From: ATZT02 sp038145175
GTDB lineage: Bacteria; Actinomycetota; Actinomycetes; S36-B12; UBA5976
Direction of reading: 5' to 3'
Assembly (NCBI GenBank): GCA_038145175.1
Contig: JAYQPE010000006.1
Span: forward strand, 15,434-79,433
DNA length: 64,000 nucleotides
The position numbers and the translations under genes were made by a program. Positions within the stretch are counted from its first letter, which is position 1, and each line of letters begins with the position of its first letter. The notes under the pieces are model-generated. The model was not told the origin of the DNA and did not search any database. It saw nothing but the letters and a program-made list of their open reading frames with translations. Shown here piece after piece: positions 34,988 to 43,719 of this stretch.

Positions 34988-35329
34988 ATGATTGATTGCT
35001 TATTTTGTAAAATCGTATTAGGAGAAATTCCTTCTAGCAAAGTTTTTGAAAATGATGAATTTTTGGCATTTAATGATATTGATCCAAAAGCACCAGTTCA
35101 TGTTTTAGTAATTCCAAAAAAACACTTTGAAAATATTTCAGAATTAAGTAAAAAAGATGAAAAATTAACTTCTGGACTTTTGTCGGTAGCATCAAAAATT
35201 GCTGAACAAGAAAAATTAACTAATGGATTTAGAGTTGTGCTTAATACTGGGCTAGATGGTGGACAATCAGTTTTTCATGTTCATGCCCACGTTTTAGGTG
35301 GGCGTAGCCTAACTTGGCCACCAGGCTAA
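34988..35329 (+). CDS. HIT family nucleotide-binding hydrolase
   Basis: Histidine-triad protein of the Hint branch, likely hydrolysing purine nucleotide phosphoramidates. At 113 aa it has the N-terminal CLFCKIVLGEIPSSKVFE, the HVLVIPKKHF segment and the triad HVHAHVLGGR near the C-terminus. A similar HIT gene lies in the dnaJ-rsmE-phoH region of other Actinobacteria. Physiological substrate unknown. Confidence 0.92.
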   Translation: MIDCLFCKIVLGEIPSSKVFENDEFLAFNDIDPKAPVHVLVIPKKHFENISELSKKDEKLTSGLLSVASKIAEQEKLTNGFRVVLNTGLDGGQSVFHVHAHVLGGRSLTWPPG

Positions 35330-35365
35330 ATGTCCAGTTTATTTGAACAAATATCATAAAAATAG

Positions 35366-36361
35366 ATGACCAGTCTAAGTAGCGATTTTCAATCTCGCAT
35401 AATAATTCCAAATTCTATTTCGATGTTTTCACTTCTTGGAACTAACGATGAGAATTTAAAAATAGTTGAAAAATCATTTCCTGAAGTTAATTTACATGTA
35501 AGAGGAAATGAAATTAATCTTAATGGAAATGTAAATTCAGTAAAACTTGTTAATCAACTATTTGCTGAATTAATATCTTTGATTAGAACGGGTCAATCTT
35601 TAAATTCTGATGTAATTGAAAGATCTATTTCAATGTTGAATGCAGAAGTTCAAATAAGTCCAAGTAAAATTTTAACAGTTGATATTTTGACTTCACGCGG
35701 TAAATCAATTAGACCAAAGACTTTTAATCAAAAAAAATACGTCGATGCGATTGATAATAAAACAGTTGTTTTTGGAATTGGACCTGCAGGTTCTGGAAAA
35801 ACTTATTTAGCTGTAGCTAAGGCAGTTCAAGCTTTGCAAGCTAAACAAGTAAACAGAATAGTTTTGACAAGACCAGCTGTTGAAGCTGGAGAGCATCTTG
35901 GATTTTTACCAGGAACATTGTCTGAAAAAATAGATCCGTATTTAAGACCACTCTATGATGCCTTGCAAGACATGATTGACCCAGAAAAAATACCTAAACT
36001 TATGACGAATGGCTCAATTGAAGTTGCACCTCTTGCATATATGAGAGGTAGAACTTTGAATGATTCCTTTATTATTCTTGATGAAGCTCAAAATACCTCG
36101 CCAGAGCAAATGAAAATGTTTTTAACCAGACTTGGATTTGGTTCAAAAATGGTAGTTACAGGAGATGTAACTCAAATTGATTTACCGTCAGGAACAAAAT
36201 CTGGATTAAAAGTAGTTCAAGATATTTTAGAGACTGTTGAAGATTTAGAATTTATTAATTTAACTTCTGAAGACGTTGTGAGACATAAATTAGTGAGTCG
36301 TATCGTTGAAGCATATGAAACTTGGGATAAAAAATCTGATATAGGAAATAATCGAAGATGA
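35366..36361 (+). CDS. phoH: PhoH-like protein (PhoH/YbeZ)
   Basis: P-loop ATPase linked to RNA metabolism and to YbeY. The 331-aa protein has an N-terminal KH-like region and the PhoH domain: Walker A GPAGSGKTYL, GEHLGFLPGTLSEKIDPYLRPLYDAL, Walker B ILDEAQNT and VTGDVTQIDLP. ATG at 35366 is preceded by a -10-like TATCAT ending 8 nt before it and no Shine-Dalgarno, so a leaderless start is possible. It overlaps ybeY by 4 bp. Confidence 0.95.
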   Translation: MTSLSSDFQSRIIIPNSISMFSLLGTNDENLKIVEKSFPEVNLHVRGNEINLNGNVNSVKLVNQLFAELISLIRTGQSLNSDVIERSISMLNAEVQISPSKILTVDILTSRGKSIRPKTFNQKKYVDAIDNKTVVFGIGPAGSGKTYLAVAKAVQALQAKQVNRIVLTRPAVEAGEHLGFLPGTLSEKIDPYLRPLYDALQDMIDPEKIPKLMTNGSIEVAPLAYMRGRTLNDSFIILDEAQNTSPEQMKMFLTRLGFGSKMVVTGDVTQIDLPSGTKSGLKVVQDILETVEDLEFINLTSEDVVRHKLVSRIVEAYETWDKKSDIGNNRR

Positions 36362-36798
36362 TTGACATAGAGAATAAAAGTTCGTTTGGAATTGATGAAA
36401 AAAAACTAAAGTTTTTTATAGATAGTATCTTTTCAGAATTAAATATTCCTAATCATTTTGCCCTTTCAATTCTTTACGTCGATGTTAAAGAAATGCAAGA
36501 ATTACATTTCAAATGGATGAAATTAAATACCCCAACAGATGTAATGAGTTTTCCAATGGATGAGGTAAATAATTCAGGCAGAACTAAAGATAAAATACTT
36601 GGCGATGTCATTATTTGTCCAAGCGTTTCTTGGAGTGAAGCAACTTTTAGGAGAGAGAATCCTGCCCGATATTTTGTTTTCTTACATGTTCATGCAATTT
36701 TGCATCTTTTAGGACATGATCACCAAAAACTAAGACAAAGAAAAATCATGAAAAAACTTGAAAAACAAGTAATGGACATGATTGAGAAAGTTAAATAA
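36358..36798 (+). CDS. ybeY: Endoribonuclease YbeY
   Basis: Metal-dependent RNase needed for 16S rRNA maturation and ribosome quality control. The 146-aa protein has the metal-binding motif HVHAILHLLGHDH (H-x3-H-x5-H type) and the TDVMSFPMDE segment. It overlaps phoH by ATGA and abuts the next gene, as in most Actinobacteria. Confidence 0.95.
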   Translation: MIDIENKSSFGIDEKKLKFFIDSIFSELNIPNHFALSILYVDVKEMQELHFKWMKLNTPTDVMSFPMDEVNNSGRTKDKILGDVIICPSVSWSEATFRRENPARYFVFLHVHAILHLLGHDHQKLRQRKIMKKLEKQVMDMIEKVK

Positions 36799-38082
36799 TT
36801 GAATAATTTAACTAGTTTAATCATTATTGCTATTGTCATTGAAATTTTAGCTGCAGTTTTTATTGCGACTAAAACTGCTATTTCACGAACTTCTGAATCA
36901 AGAGTGGATGCTTTTGCCAAAGAAACTGAAAAAAACACAGCTAAACTTGAAAAAGTAATTGCAGATAAAACGAAACATGTCGCCTCACTTCAGCTTTTAG
37001 CACTTGCTTTAACTTCTGCTGGGGGAGTATTTCTTACTTTTGTAATTATTAAAATCTATTCTGCAAACTCTTTTTCAATATTTTTATCAACCATAATTGT
37101 CTCATTATTAGGCTTTATTGTTTTAGGTGTAGCTCCAGAAACCTTGGGACGACAAAAATCAGACTCAATTGCCTATTACATGTCATCTATTTCTTTAATT
37201 ATAAAACCAGTAATTTGGCCAATTGCAAAAATTCTTGTTTCGATTGGTAATGCGTTAACACCTGGAAAAGGATTTAAAGACGGCCCATTTGCAACGGCAG
37301 AAGATTTACGCGATCTAGTAGATCAAGCTGAAGAGGCAGATGTCATTGAAGACGAAGAACGTCAAATGATTCATTCGGTGTTTGAACTTGGTTCAACTGT
37401 TGCTCGTGAAGTTATGGTGCCAAGAACTGAAATGGTCTGGATTGAAAAAGGAAAAACACTAAGACAAGCAATTTCTTTAGCTCTTCGTTCAGGTTATTCA
37501 AGAATTCCAGTTATTGGTCAAGATTCCGATGACATTATTGGAGTTGTTTATTTAAAGGATATTTCAAGAAGAATATTTGAAAATTCAGAGTCAGAAAGAA
37601 ATGAATTAGTTGAACAACTTATGCGAAGTGCTTATTTTGTGCCTGATAGTAAACCCGCAGATGAATTATTGCGAGAAATGCAAGCAGCAAGAGTTCATTT
37701 AGCAGTAGTTGTGGATGAATATGGCGGTACAGCAGGATTAGTAACTATTGAAGATATTTTAGAAGAAATCGTTGGCGAAATAACTGACGAGTATGACACT
37801 CATATTGAAGAAGTAAATGAACTTGGTCCAAATGTATTCAGAGTCAGTTCTCGTATTCATCTTGATGATGTTGCCGAATTAATAAAAGTCGATTTATCAA
37901 GTGATGATGAGGGTGTTGATACTTTATCTGGATTCTTAGCTAAAAAAATTGATCGTGTCCCAATTCCTGGAACTTCAATCGATATAGAGGGATGGGAATT
38001 TGTGGCAGAAAGAGCCGCAGGGCGAAGAAATAAAGTAGGAACAATTCTGATTCGCAAAATTGAAAATTCTGAAACTGTATAA
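36799..38082 (+). CDS. CNNM/CorC-type membrane protein with CBS domains
   Basis: Hemolysin C/CorC family protein, probably in divalent-cation (magnesium, cobalt) transport or homeostasis. The 427-aa protein has an N-terminal CNNM (DUF21) membrane domain with about four hydrophobic segments (residues 1-150), a CBS pair (about 200-320, VMVPRTEMVWI, YSRIPVIG, AVVVDEYGGTAGLVT) and a C-terminal CorC/HlyC domain. TTG at 36799 directly follows the ybeY stop. Position between ybeY and era is conserved. Confidence 0.92.
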   Translation: MNNLTSLIIIAIVIEILAAVFIATKTAISRTSESRVDAFAKETEKNTAKLEKVIADKTKHVASLQLLALALTSAGGVFLTFVIIKIYSANSFSIFLSTIIVSLLGFIVLGVAPETLGRQKSDSIAYYMSSISLIIKPVIWPIAKILVSIGNALTPGKGFKDGPFATAEDLRDLVDQAEEADVIEDEERQMIHSVFELGSTVAREVMVPRTEMVWIEKGKTLRQAISLALRSGYSRIPVIGQDSDDIIGVVYLKDISRRIFENSESERNELVEQLMRSAYFVPDSKPADELLREMQAARVHLAVVVDEYGGTAGLVTIEDILEEIVGEITDEYDTHIEEVNELGPNVFRVSSRIHLDDVAELIKVDLSSDDEGVDTLSGFLAKKIDRVPIPGTSIDIEGWEFVAERAAGRRNKVGTILIRKIENSETV

Positions 38083-38130
38083 ATTACTGCTGAAGCACAC
38101 TCAAATTAACTCATCAGGCAAAATATATTT

Positions 38131-39048
38131 ATGAGCGAATTTAGAAGTGGTTTTGCTTGCATTGTAGGTAGACCAAATGTGGGTAAATCTACCCTGACAA
38201 ATCAACTAGTTGGACAAAAAATTTCTATTATTTCTAAACAACCCCAAACTACACGTCATGCAATTAGGGGAATTGTTCATAATGAAAAAGGTCAAATTGT
38301 TTTAGTTGATACACCGGGAATTCATAAACCAAAAACACTATTGGGATCCAAATTAAATGAATTAGTGAAGCAAACCTGGTCTGAAGTAGATGTAATTATT
38401 TTTTGTATTCCAGCTGATCAAAAAATAGGTCCAGGAGATAAATTTATTGCTCAAGAAATAATGAAATATTCAAAAAAACCAAAAATTGGAATTCTAACTA
38501 AAATTGATAGTGTAAAACAAAATGTAATTGCAGAAAGACTAGTTGAGTTAGACAAATTAGCTAAAGATTTAGAATTTGAGTGGGAAGAAATAATTCCAAT
38601 TAGTTCACAGACTGGAGAAAATCTAGATAAATTAATTAATTTAATAATTAAATATCTACCTGAAGGACCAGAACTTTACCCACAAGAAGTAATTACAGAT
38701 GAATCTATAGAAACAATGATTTCTGAATATATTAGAGAAGCAGCACTTGAAGATTTAAGAGAAGAACTACCGCATTCTCTTGCAGTGGTGGTACAAAAAA
38801 TAGAGACAGATGAAGATAGACCTGCGGATAAACCCCTAATGAAAATATATGCAGAAATTTATGTTGAACGAGATAGCCAAAAAGGAATCATAATTGGAAA
38901 TAAAGGATCTAAATTGAAAGAAATTGGATCTATATCAAGAAAACAAATAGAGAAATTAGTTGGAATGAAAGTGTATTTAGATTTACAAGTTAAAGTTGCA
39001 CTTAATTGGCAAACGGATCAAAATCAATTAACTAAACTAGGGTTTTAA
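38131..39048 (+). CDS. era: GTPase Era
   Basis: GTPase that binds the 3' end of 16S rRNA and helps 30S maturation. The 305-aa protein has P-loop GRPNVGKSTLTN, G3 DTPGIHKP, G4 as TKID (the first residue is T in place of N, as in other actinobacterial Era proteins) and a C-terminal KH domain with GIIIGNKGSKLKEIG. Start ATG at 38131. Its stop overlaps the stop of the converging permease gene by 4 bp. Confidence 0.96.
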   Translation: MSEFRSGFACIVGRPNVGKSTLTNQLVGQKISIISKQPQTTRHAIRGIVHNEKGQIVLVDTPGIHKPKTLLGSKLNELVKQTWSEVDVIIFCIPADQKIGPGDKFIAQEIMKYSKKPKIGILTKIDSVKQNVIAERLVELDKLAKDLEFEWEEIIPISSQTGENLDKLINLIIKYLPEGPELYPQEVITDESIETMISEYIREAALEDLREELPHSLAVVVQKIETDEDRPADKPLMKIYAEIYVERDSQKGIIIGNKGSKLKEIGSISRKQIEKLVGMKVYLDLQVKVALNWQTDQNQLTKLGF

Positions 39049-40193
39049 TAAATTTCTTTATTTTCCTGAATGTGTAGTTCGTCAATTATTTCGTAACGCT
39101 TTCCGTAAGTTTGAACTAATGCAATAACAGCAGCTGCAATAGGAACTCCAATTAATGCGCCTACAGGGCCAAAAAAACTAGCAAAAATAATTACAGAGGC
39201 AAAAGCTACCGCCGGATGAATGTTCATTGTCATTGATGAAACTCTTGGAGTTAATAAATAATTTTCAATTTGTTGATAGATTGTTACAAAAATTATTACA
39301 AATAAACCATCAATTGGTTCATTCACAACTGCCACAATTGCAGGAATTATGCCACCTAAATAAGAACCTATTGTCGGAATAAACTGGCTAATAATTCCGG
39401 TGAACAGACCTAAAGGTAGCCAGTAGGGTACTTCAATAATTAATAAAAATACTGAAGTAATAACGGAATTTATCGTAGCTAAAATAACTCGGCTGATTAC
39501 AAATCCACCTGTTTTTTCAGTTGCAACTTTCCAAACCGTTGTAAAAACAACTTGTTGTTTAGCAGGTAACCAACTTGCAATTGACCTTCTAATTTTCGGA
39601 GTCTCTGAAGCAAAATAAAAAGTAAATAGCAATAAAGTGAAGATTTTAAATAAAAATCCAGCAATACTTGTAACTAAACCAAAAATTCCTCCTGCAATAC
39701 TTTGGGCAAATGTTGCAATTTGTGTATTTGAGATATTCAAAGATTCTTCAATATTTGAAGGACTTAAATTCAAGTCAAAACTATTATTAAGCCAACTTGA
39801 AAAACCTTCGATTAAAGTTGGTATTTGAGTTATTAAACTGGCTAATTGCGATGCTAAAAGTTGGCCAAAGGCTGCAATAAATCCAACAACAAGTGCGACT
39901 AAAGATAATAAGACTATAAAAGTACTCAAACCACGCTTAATACCTGACTTAGTTAGTTTTTCAACTAGAGGAGTAATTGCTATACCAATTAACCAAGCAA
40001 GAAGTATTAGAAATAAAAAGTCTTTACTTTTGTTAAATGCCCATTCAACTAATTGAAAAAAAATAACAATGATTAAAACGGTAATGATGCTTCTTTGAAT
40101 AAACCTTCTATTAACAGAAAACTCCCAGTTTGCTCCAGATCCACTTTTGCCTGAAATATCAGGTTGAGAATCCTGATTAGATGGGTTTGTCAA
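39045..40193 (-). CDS. AI-2E family transporter (PerM/UPF0118-like)
   Basis: Multi-pass membrane protein of the AI-2E transporter family, whose members export or exchange small molecules or sodium; the substrate here is unknown. The 382-aa protein has eight or so hydrophobic segments and family landmarks LLAWLIGIAITPLVEKL, FYFASETPKIRR, GLFTGIISQFIPTIGSYLGG and YQQIENYLLTPRV. Start is TTG at 40193 with AAGGAG 5 nt upstream. It is divergent from recO. Confidence 0.88.
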   Translation of the reverse strand: MTNPSNQDSQPDISGKSGSGANWEFSVNRRFIQRSIITVLIIVIFFQLVEWAFNKSKDFLFLILLAWLIGIAITPLVEKLTKSGIKRGLSTFIVLLSLVALVVGFIAAFGQLLASQLASLITQIPTLIEGFSSWLNNSFDLNLSPSNIEESLNISNTQIATFAQSIAGGIFGLVTSIAGFLFKIFTLLLFTFYFASETPKIRRSIASWLPAKQQVVFTTVWKVATEKTGGFVISRVILATINSVITSVFLLIIEVPYWLPLGLFTGIISQFIPTIGSYLGGIIPAIVAVVNEPIDGLFVIIFVTIYQQIENYLLTPRVSSMTMNIHPAVAFASVIIFASFFGPVGALIGVPIAAAVIALVQTYGKRYEIIDELHIQENKEIY

Positions 40194-40291
40194 TTTAGCT
40201 CCTTGTTCTACTTGATAACTCTACTTAACTTCATTCACTTAAGGAGTGTTGTGGTGAGAACAAAATAGGAATTTCCAGCAGAATAAGTCCT

Positions 40292-41023
40292 ATGCCTCAA
40301 TATCGCGATGAAGGAATTGTGCTTCGTACTCAAAGATTGGGGGAGGCAGATCGCATCGTCACGGTTTTAACAAAAAATAATGGCCGGGTTAGAGCAGTTG
40401 CTAAGGGTGTAAGAAAAACCACTTCACGTTTTGGCGCAAGAGTTGAACCTTTTGGTCATATTGATGCGCATTTTCATTTAGGTAAAAGTTTAGATATTTT
40501 GAGCCAAGTTGAATCTTTATTTTCGTATGGCGCAATTTTGTCGCAAGATTATGCAAAATGGACAGCCGGACAAGCAATGCTTGAAACTACTGAGCATTTA
40601 ACTCCAGAAGAAAAAGAACCTGCTACTCAGCAATATTTACTATTAATTGGTGCTTTGAGATCTTTAGTTAAGGGTGAACATGATCCAAATTTAATTTTGG
40701 ATTCTTTCCTTTTGAGATCTTTAGCAATCTCTGGTTATGCTCCTTCTTTTTATGATTGTGCAAGATGTGATAAGTCAGGTCCACATAAAGCATTTTCAGT
40801 TGCAACTGGGGGTGCCGTTTGTGATGAATGTAAGCCCTCAGGTTCAGTCGTTCCATCCTTAGCAACATTTGAATTAATGTCTGCTTTGCTAATTGGAGAT
40901 TGGATAGTTGCAGATGCTTCAGAGCCAAAAGCCAGACGAGAGGCAAGTGGCATAATTGCTGCATATTTACAATGGCATATTGAACGAGGAATCAGATCTT
41001 TAAGAATGGTGGAGAGAAAATAA
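40292..41023 (+). CDS. recO: DNA repair protein RecO
   Basis: Recombination mediator that helps RecA load on SSB-coated DNA. The 243-aa protein has an N-terminal OB fold (YRDEGIVLRTQRLGEADRIV) and a helical C-terminal part with a zinc-binding cysteine set CARC and CDEC. ATG at 40292, with no good Shine-Dalgarno. The recO-uppS order is typical of Actinobacteria. Confidence 0.94.
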   Translation: MPQYRDEGIVLRTQRLGEADRIVTVLTKNNGRVRAVAKGVRKTTSRFGARVEPFGHIDAHFHLGKSLDILSQVESLFSYGAILSQDYAKWTAGQAMLETTEHLTPEEKEPATQQYLLLIGALRSLVKGEHDPNLILDSFLLRSLAISGYAPSFYDCARCDKSGPHKAFSVATGGAVCDECKPSGSVVPSLATFELMSALLIGDWIVADASEPKARREASGIIAAYLQWHIERGIRSLRMVERK

Positions 41024-41806
41024 TTGGTTAAAAGTAGAAAAAAATTTCCACCTGTCCCAAAACATAAAACTGGTGTTAAACCACCGGCTATTTCATCAAC
41101 ATTTATTCCAAACCATGTAGCAATTGTTATGGATGGAAATGGACGTTGGGCCAAAGAAAGAGGATTACCAAGAACTGCAGGACATGAAGCAGGAGAACTA
41201 GCCCTACTAGATGCCGTTTATGGCGCCCTTGAAATTGGTGTTAAGTATTTAACTGTTTATGCATTTTCAACTGAAAATTGGAAAAGAAGTCCTGATGAAG
41301 TTAAATTCTTAATGAATTTTAATCGAGAAGTAATTCACCGGCGAGTTGAAGAGATGAATCAATTTGGTATAAAAGTTAGATGGGCTGGCCGAGAAGCTAG
41401 ACTTTGGAAAAGTGTAGTTGATGAACTTAAGAAAGCTGAAAGAAAAACTTCAAAAAATGATCAATTAACTTTGACCATGTGTGTTAATTACGGAGGAAGA
41501 GCCGAAATTGTCGATGCTGTAACTGAAATTGCTCGCGATGTTAAGGCACGAAAATTAAGACCAGATTCGATTTCTGAAAAGAAACTTAAAAAATATTTAT
41601 ATGAACCAAACATGCCAGATGTTGATTTATTTTTAAGAACTTCAGGAGAACAAAGAACAAGTAACTTTTTATTGTGGCAATCGGCTTATGCAGAAATGGT
41701 TTTTATGGATGTTTTATGGCCAGATTTTGACAGAAGACATTTATGGCAGGCTATAGAAATTTATGCCAAACGAGAACGTCGTTTTGGCGATGCCAAGCCT
41801 AATTAA
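41024..41806 (+). CDS. uppS: Polyprenyl diphosphate synthase (UppS/decaprenyl type)
   Basis: Cis-prenyltransferase that makes the lipid carrier for cell-wall synthesis. The 260-aa protein has the substrate-binding signature IVMDGNGRWAKERGLPR, TVYAFSTENWKR and the C-terminal DLFLRTSGEQRTSNFLLWQ. The M. tuberculosis homologue next to recO (Rv2361c) makes decaprenyl diphosphate, so a long product is likely. TTG at 41024 follows the recO stop at once. The end overlaps zur by 4 bp, tail to tail. Confidence 0.95.
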   Translation: MVKSRKKFPPVPKHKTGVKPPAISSTFIPNHVAIVMDGNGRWAKERGLPRTAGHEAGELALLDAVYGALEIGVKYLTVYAFSTENWKRSPDEVKFLMNFNREVIHRRVEEMNQFGIKVRWAGREARLWKSVVDELKKAERKTSKNDQLTLTMCVNYGGRAEIVDAVTEIARDVKARKLRPDSISEKKLKKYLYEPNMPDVDLFLRTSGEQRTSNFLLWQSAYAEMVFMDVLWPDFDRRHLWQAIEIYAKRERRFGDAKPN

Positions 41807-42192
41807 CGACAATTCTTACAAAGCCCAAATATTTCTATAACATGGCCTGAAATTTGGTAATTATTCTCTTGAGCAATTCTTTGCATCAAATTTTCTATCT
41901 CTGAGGTATTAAATTCACTGGTGGTTGCACATTTTGTGCAAACTAAATGATGATGGTGATTTTTACTACAAATTTTATATAAAGTCTCTCCATTTTCACT
42001 TTTTAAACTATCAACTAATCCAGTTTCAGATAAGGCTTGCAAAGTTCTGTAAACAGTAGCAAGTCCTATTTTTTCTCCTCTAGAAACCAGCAATTTGTGC
42101 ACTTCTTGAGCAGAACTAAATTTGGTAATTGATAGTAATAAATCAGAAATTGCTTTTCTTTGCTTGGTATTTTTAGTTAAAACACTATTCAA
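41803..42192 (-). CDS. zur: Fur-family regulator, probably zinc uptake regulator Zur
   Basis: Metal-dependent repressor. The protein (about 129 aa) has an N-terminal winged helix (TVYRTLQALSETGLVDSL) and a C-terminal dimer domain with HHHHLVCTKC and CKNC cysteine pairs for structural zinc. I place the start at TTG 42192, because AGGAG lies 7 nt upstream inside the end of the ZIP gene; an upstream GTG at 42225 would add 11 residues. Neighbourhood to uppS-recO matches Streptomyces zur, and a Zur box precedes the operon, so zinc, not iron, is the likely ligand. Confidence 0.9.
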   Translation of the reverse strand: MNSVLTKNTKQRKAISDLLLSITKFSSAQEVHKLLVSRGEKIGLATVYRTLQALSETGLVDSLKSENGETLYKICSKNHHHHLVCTKCATTSEFNTSEIENLMQRIAQENNYQISGHVIEIFGLCKNCR

Positions 42193-42194
42193 AG

Positions 42195-42935
42195 TTATTC
42201 TCCTAAATTCCCAATAATTAACCACATTGCAACAACACCAATTACTGTTGAAAGCATAGTTAATTTAGATGGATGTTTTGAATGAGCTTCTGGCAAAATA
42301 TGTGATGTGGCAAGATAAATTATGATTCCAGAAAATGCAGCTAAATAAATTCCAATAGTTGCCTCACTTATTACTAGAGCACTACCAACAATTGCGCCAC
42401 CTATCCTCATGACTGCATCAACACTTAAAAGTGCAAAACCTGATCGTGACCATTTACCACTTTTAATTAGAAGAGAGACAGTGTTTAAACCATCACTAAA
42501 TGCATGAGCTAAAAGTGCAATAAAAACGGTTATTCCTAATGCGGCACTGACTTGAAAGGCGATTCCCAAAGCTATGCCGTCTAAGAAAACATGCCCTGCC
42601 ATTCCTAGCGCACCCAGACCACCTGCAAAATTTATTGGATGCTTATGACCTGAAAATTCAGATTCTGTAGCTTCGTGCGATCCAAAAGTTTTTTCTAAAA
42701 AGTGAACTGCTAAAAACCCGACTACCAAAGATATTGAGACGACTTGTACGCCAGCAAAACTATTTGTGTTCATTTCAAATATTTCAGGTAATAGATCAAA
42801 TGCCACAAGGCCAAGCAGTAAACCTGCGGAAAGTCCTAAAACAAGATGAAGGCGATCTTTACCTTTAAGCGCTAATAGACCTCCTAAAAATGTGGCCACA
42901 ACTGTGATGGCGGCTAAGAGGATTGGGGTAATCAT
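42195..42935 (-). CDS. ZIP family metal transporter, probably zinc importer
   Basis: Membrane carrier of the ZIP family. The 246-aa protein has about eight hydrophobic segments; helix motifs HVFLDGIALGIAFQ and HAFSDGLNTVSLL carry the His and Asp residues that form the metal site, and a His-containing loop (EKTFGSHEATESEFSGHKH) lies between. ATG at 42935 follows AAAGGAG. It is co-transcribed with zur, 2 bp apart, behind a Zur box. In Streptomyces the equivalent neighbour is a ZnuABC system, so ZIP appears as a compact substitute. Confidence 0.92.
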   Translation of the reverse strand: MITPILLAAITVVATFLGGLLALKGKDRLHLVLGLSAGLLLGLVAFDLLPEIFEMNTNSFAGVQVVSISLVVGFLAVHFLEKTFGSHEATESEFSGHKHPINFAGGLGALGMAGHVFLDGIALGIAFQVSAALGITVFIALLAHAFSDGLNTVSLLIKSGKWSRSGFALLSVDAVMRIGGAIVGSALVISEATIGIYLAAFSGIIIYLATSHILPEAHSKHPSKLTMLSTVIGVVAMWLIIGNLGE

Positions 42936-42961
42936 GAAAGTCTCCTTTATTGGTTACTTTC

Positions 42962-42990
42962 AAGTTATCTTAAATGAGAATGATTGTCAA
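42962..42990 (-). promoter_or_regulatory. Zur box overlapping the promoter of the ZIP-zur operon
   Basis: On the minus strand, TTGACA (42990-42985) and TAACTT (42967-42962) are separated by 17 bp, a near-consensus promoter. The 15-bp element TGAGAATGATTGTCA at 42975-42989 fits the Zur pattern TGA-N-AAT-N-ATT-N-TCA, as known from Streptomyces and mycobacteria, and covers the -35 and part of the spacer. Repression by zinc-bound Zur, including autoregulation, follows. Confidence 0.85.
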
Positions 42991-42992
42991 TA

Positions 42993-43295
42993 TCAAATTG
43001 AGGTAAATCTTGAGAAAGATGCATAAAGTAAAAGCCCTATAACCAAAATGCGAAGCAATCTTGAAGTTGGCACCAAAATCATCCACGAAAGAATCAAAAG
43101 CCAACCAAGAAAAAGTGCTATGAACATTAATGCGAAAAATCCAATCCAAAATCCCCAAGCTTCATTTGGGTTTGCAAGTAATCCAACTAAAAGTAGAAAA
43201 GTCATCAAAATGGGAATAACCCATCGAGGCAAAGCGTGTAACCGAACTAGAAATGGAGAACTAACTTTTGCCACATACTTTTGAAAGTCTGACAC
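42993..43295 (-). CDS. DUF6703-like small membrane protein
   Basis: A 100-aa protein with three to four hydrophobic segments and a short N-terminal amphipathic stretch (LHALPRWVIPILMTFLLL), which matches my recollection of the actinobacterial DUF6703 family; function unknown. Start is GTG at 43295 with AGAGAGG upstream. It lies 57 bp upstream of the ZIP gene on the same strand, with the Zur box and promoter in between, so it is probably a separate unit. Confidence 0.72.
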   Translation of the reverse strand: MSDFQKYVAKVSSPFLVRLHALPRWVIPILMTFLLLVGLLANPNEAWGFWIGFFALMFIALFLGWLLILSWMILVPTSRLLRILVIGLLLYASFSRFTSI

Positions 43296-43331
43296 TTTAA
43301 GCCTCTCTGACTAAAACCCCTCGTCACCCTC

Positions 43332-43337
43332 TAGTCT
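43332..43337 (+). promoter_or_regulatory. Candidate -10 for leaderless transcript of the monooxygenase gene
   Basis: TAGTCT at 43332-43337 ends exactly 7 nt before the ATG at 43345, and no Shine-Dalgarno precedes the ATG. A CTGACT at 43307-43312 could be a -35 with a long 19-bp spacer. Confidence 0.45.
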
Positions 43338-43344
43338 GACGGAT

Positions 43345-43665
43345 ATGTTCGTAATTACTCAACATCAACCTGCAAATAGTGACGACTTCTTACAACTTGT
43401 AGAGGTCATGACTGAGCAATTATCAAAAGAACCAGGTTTTATTAGATTGTCAGTAACAAGATCGGTTGATGAGCCAAGTACCTGGAAAATAGTGCAAGAG
43501 TGGGAGCAAATTGGTGATGCTCGCAGAGCAGTTAATTCATCAAAAAACAGAATGATTGTTTGGCCAGTTTTGTCCCAAGCACAAAATGAAGTTAGTTTTT
43601 TTGAGACTTTAGTTGAATATAAAGATGGTAAAAGTTCAATTTTTAAGTCAGGACTTAGCCAGTAA
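43345..43665 (+). CDS. Antibiotic biosynthesis monooxygenase (ABM) domain protein
   Basis: A 106-aa protein with a ferredoxin-like ABM fold: an N-terminal strand (MFVITQHQ), a helix (FLQLVEVMTEQLSKEPGF) and the motif FIRLSVTRSVDEPSTWKIVQEWE. Such proteins act as small oxygenases, heme-degrading enzymes or binding modules; the role here is unknown. Monocistronic by context, divergent from the DUF6703-like gene, with a leaderless-type promoter. Confidence 0.8.
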   Translation: MFVITQHQPANSDDFLQLVEVMTEQLSKEPGFIRLSVTRSVDEPSTWKIVQEWEQIGDARRAVNSSKNRMIVWPVLSQAQNEVSFFETLVEYKDGKSSIFKSGLSQ

Positions 43666-43678
43666 TAAAGCTGGTTTT
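43657..43678 (+). terminator. Possible weak intrinsic terminator after the ABM gene
   Basis: AGCCAG (43657-43662) can pair with CTGGTT (43671-43676), one G-U pair, around an 8-nt loop, with a short T-run ending at 43678. The left arm overlaps the last codons. Stem and T-run are short, so function is doubtful. Confidence 0.3.
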
Positions 43679-43719
43679 AAGTAGGCTTAGGAAAGATCAA
43701 TAAATGGATATGAGGGTTA

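Noticed and set aside
42970..43158. 62-codon minus-strand frame overlapping the DUF6703-like gene
   Set aside because: It is in another frame of the longer membrane-protein gene and covers the Zur box; no ribosome site.
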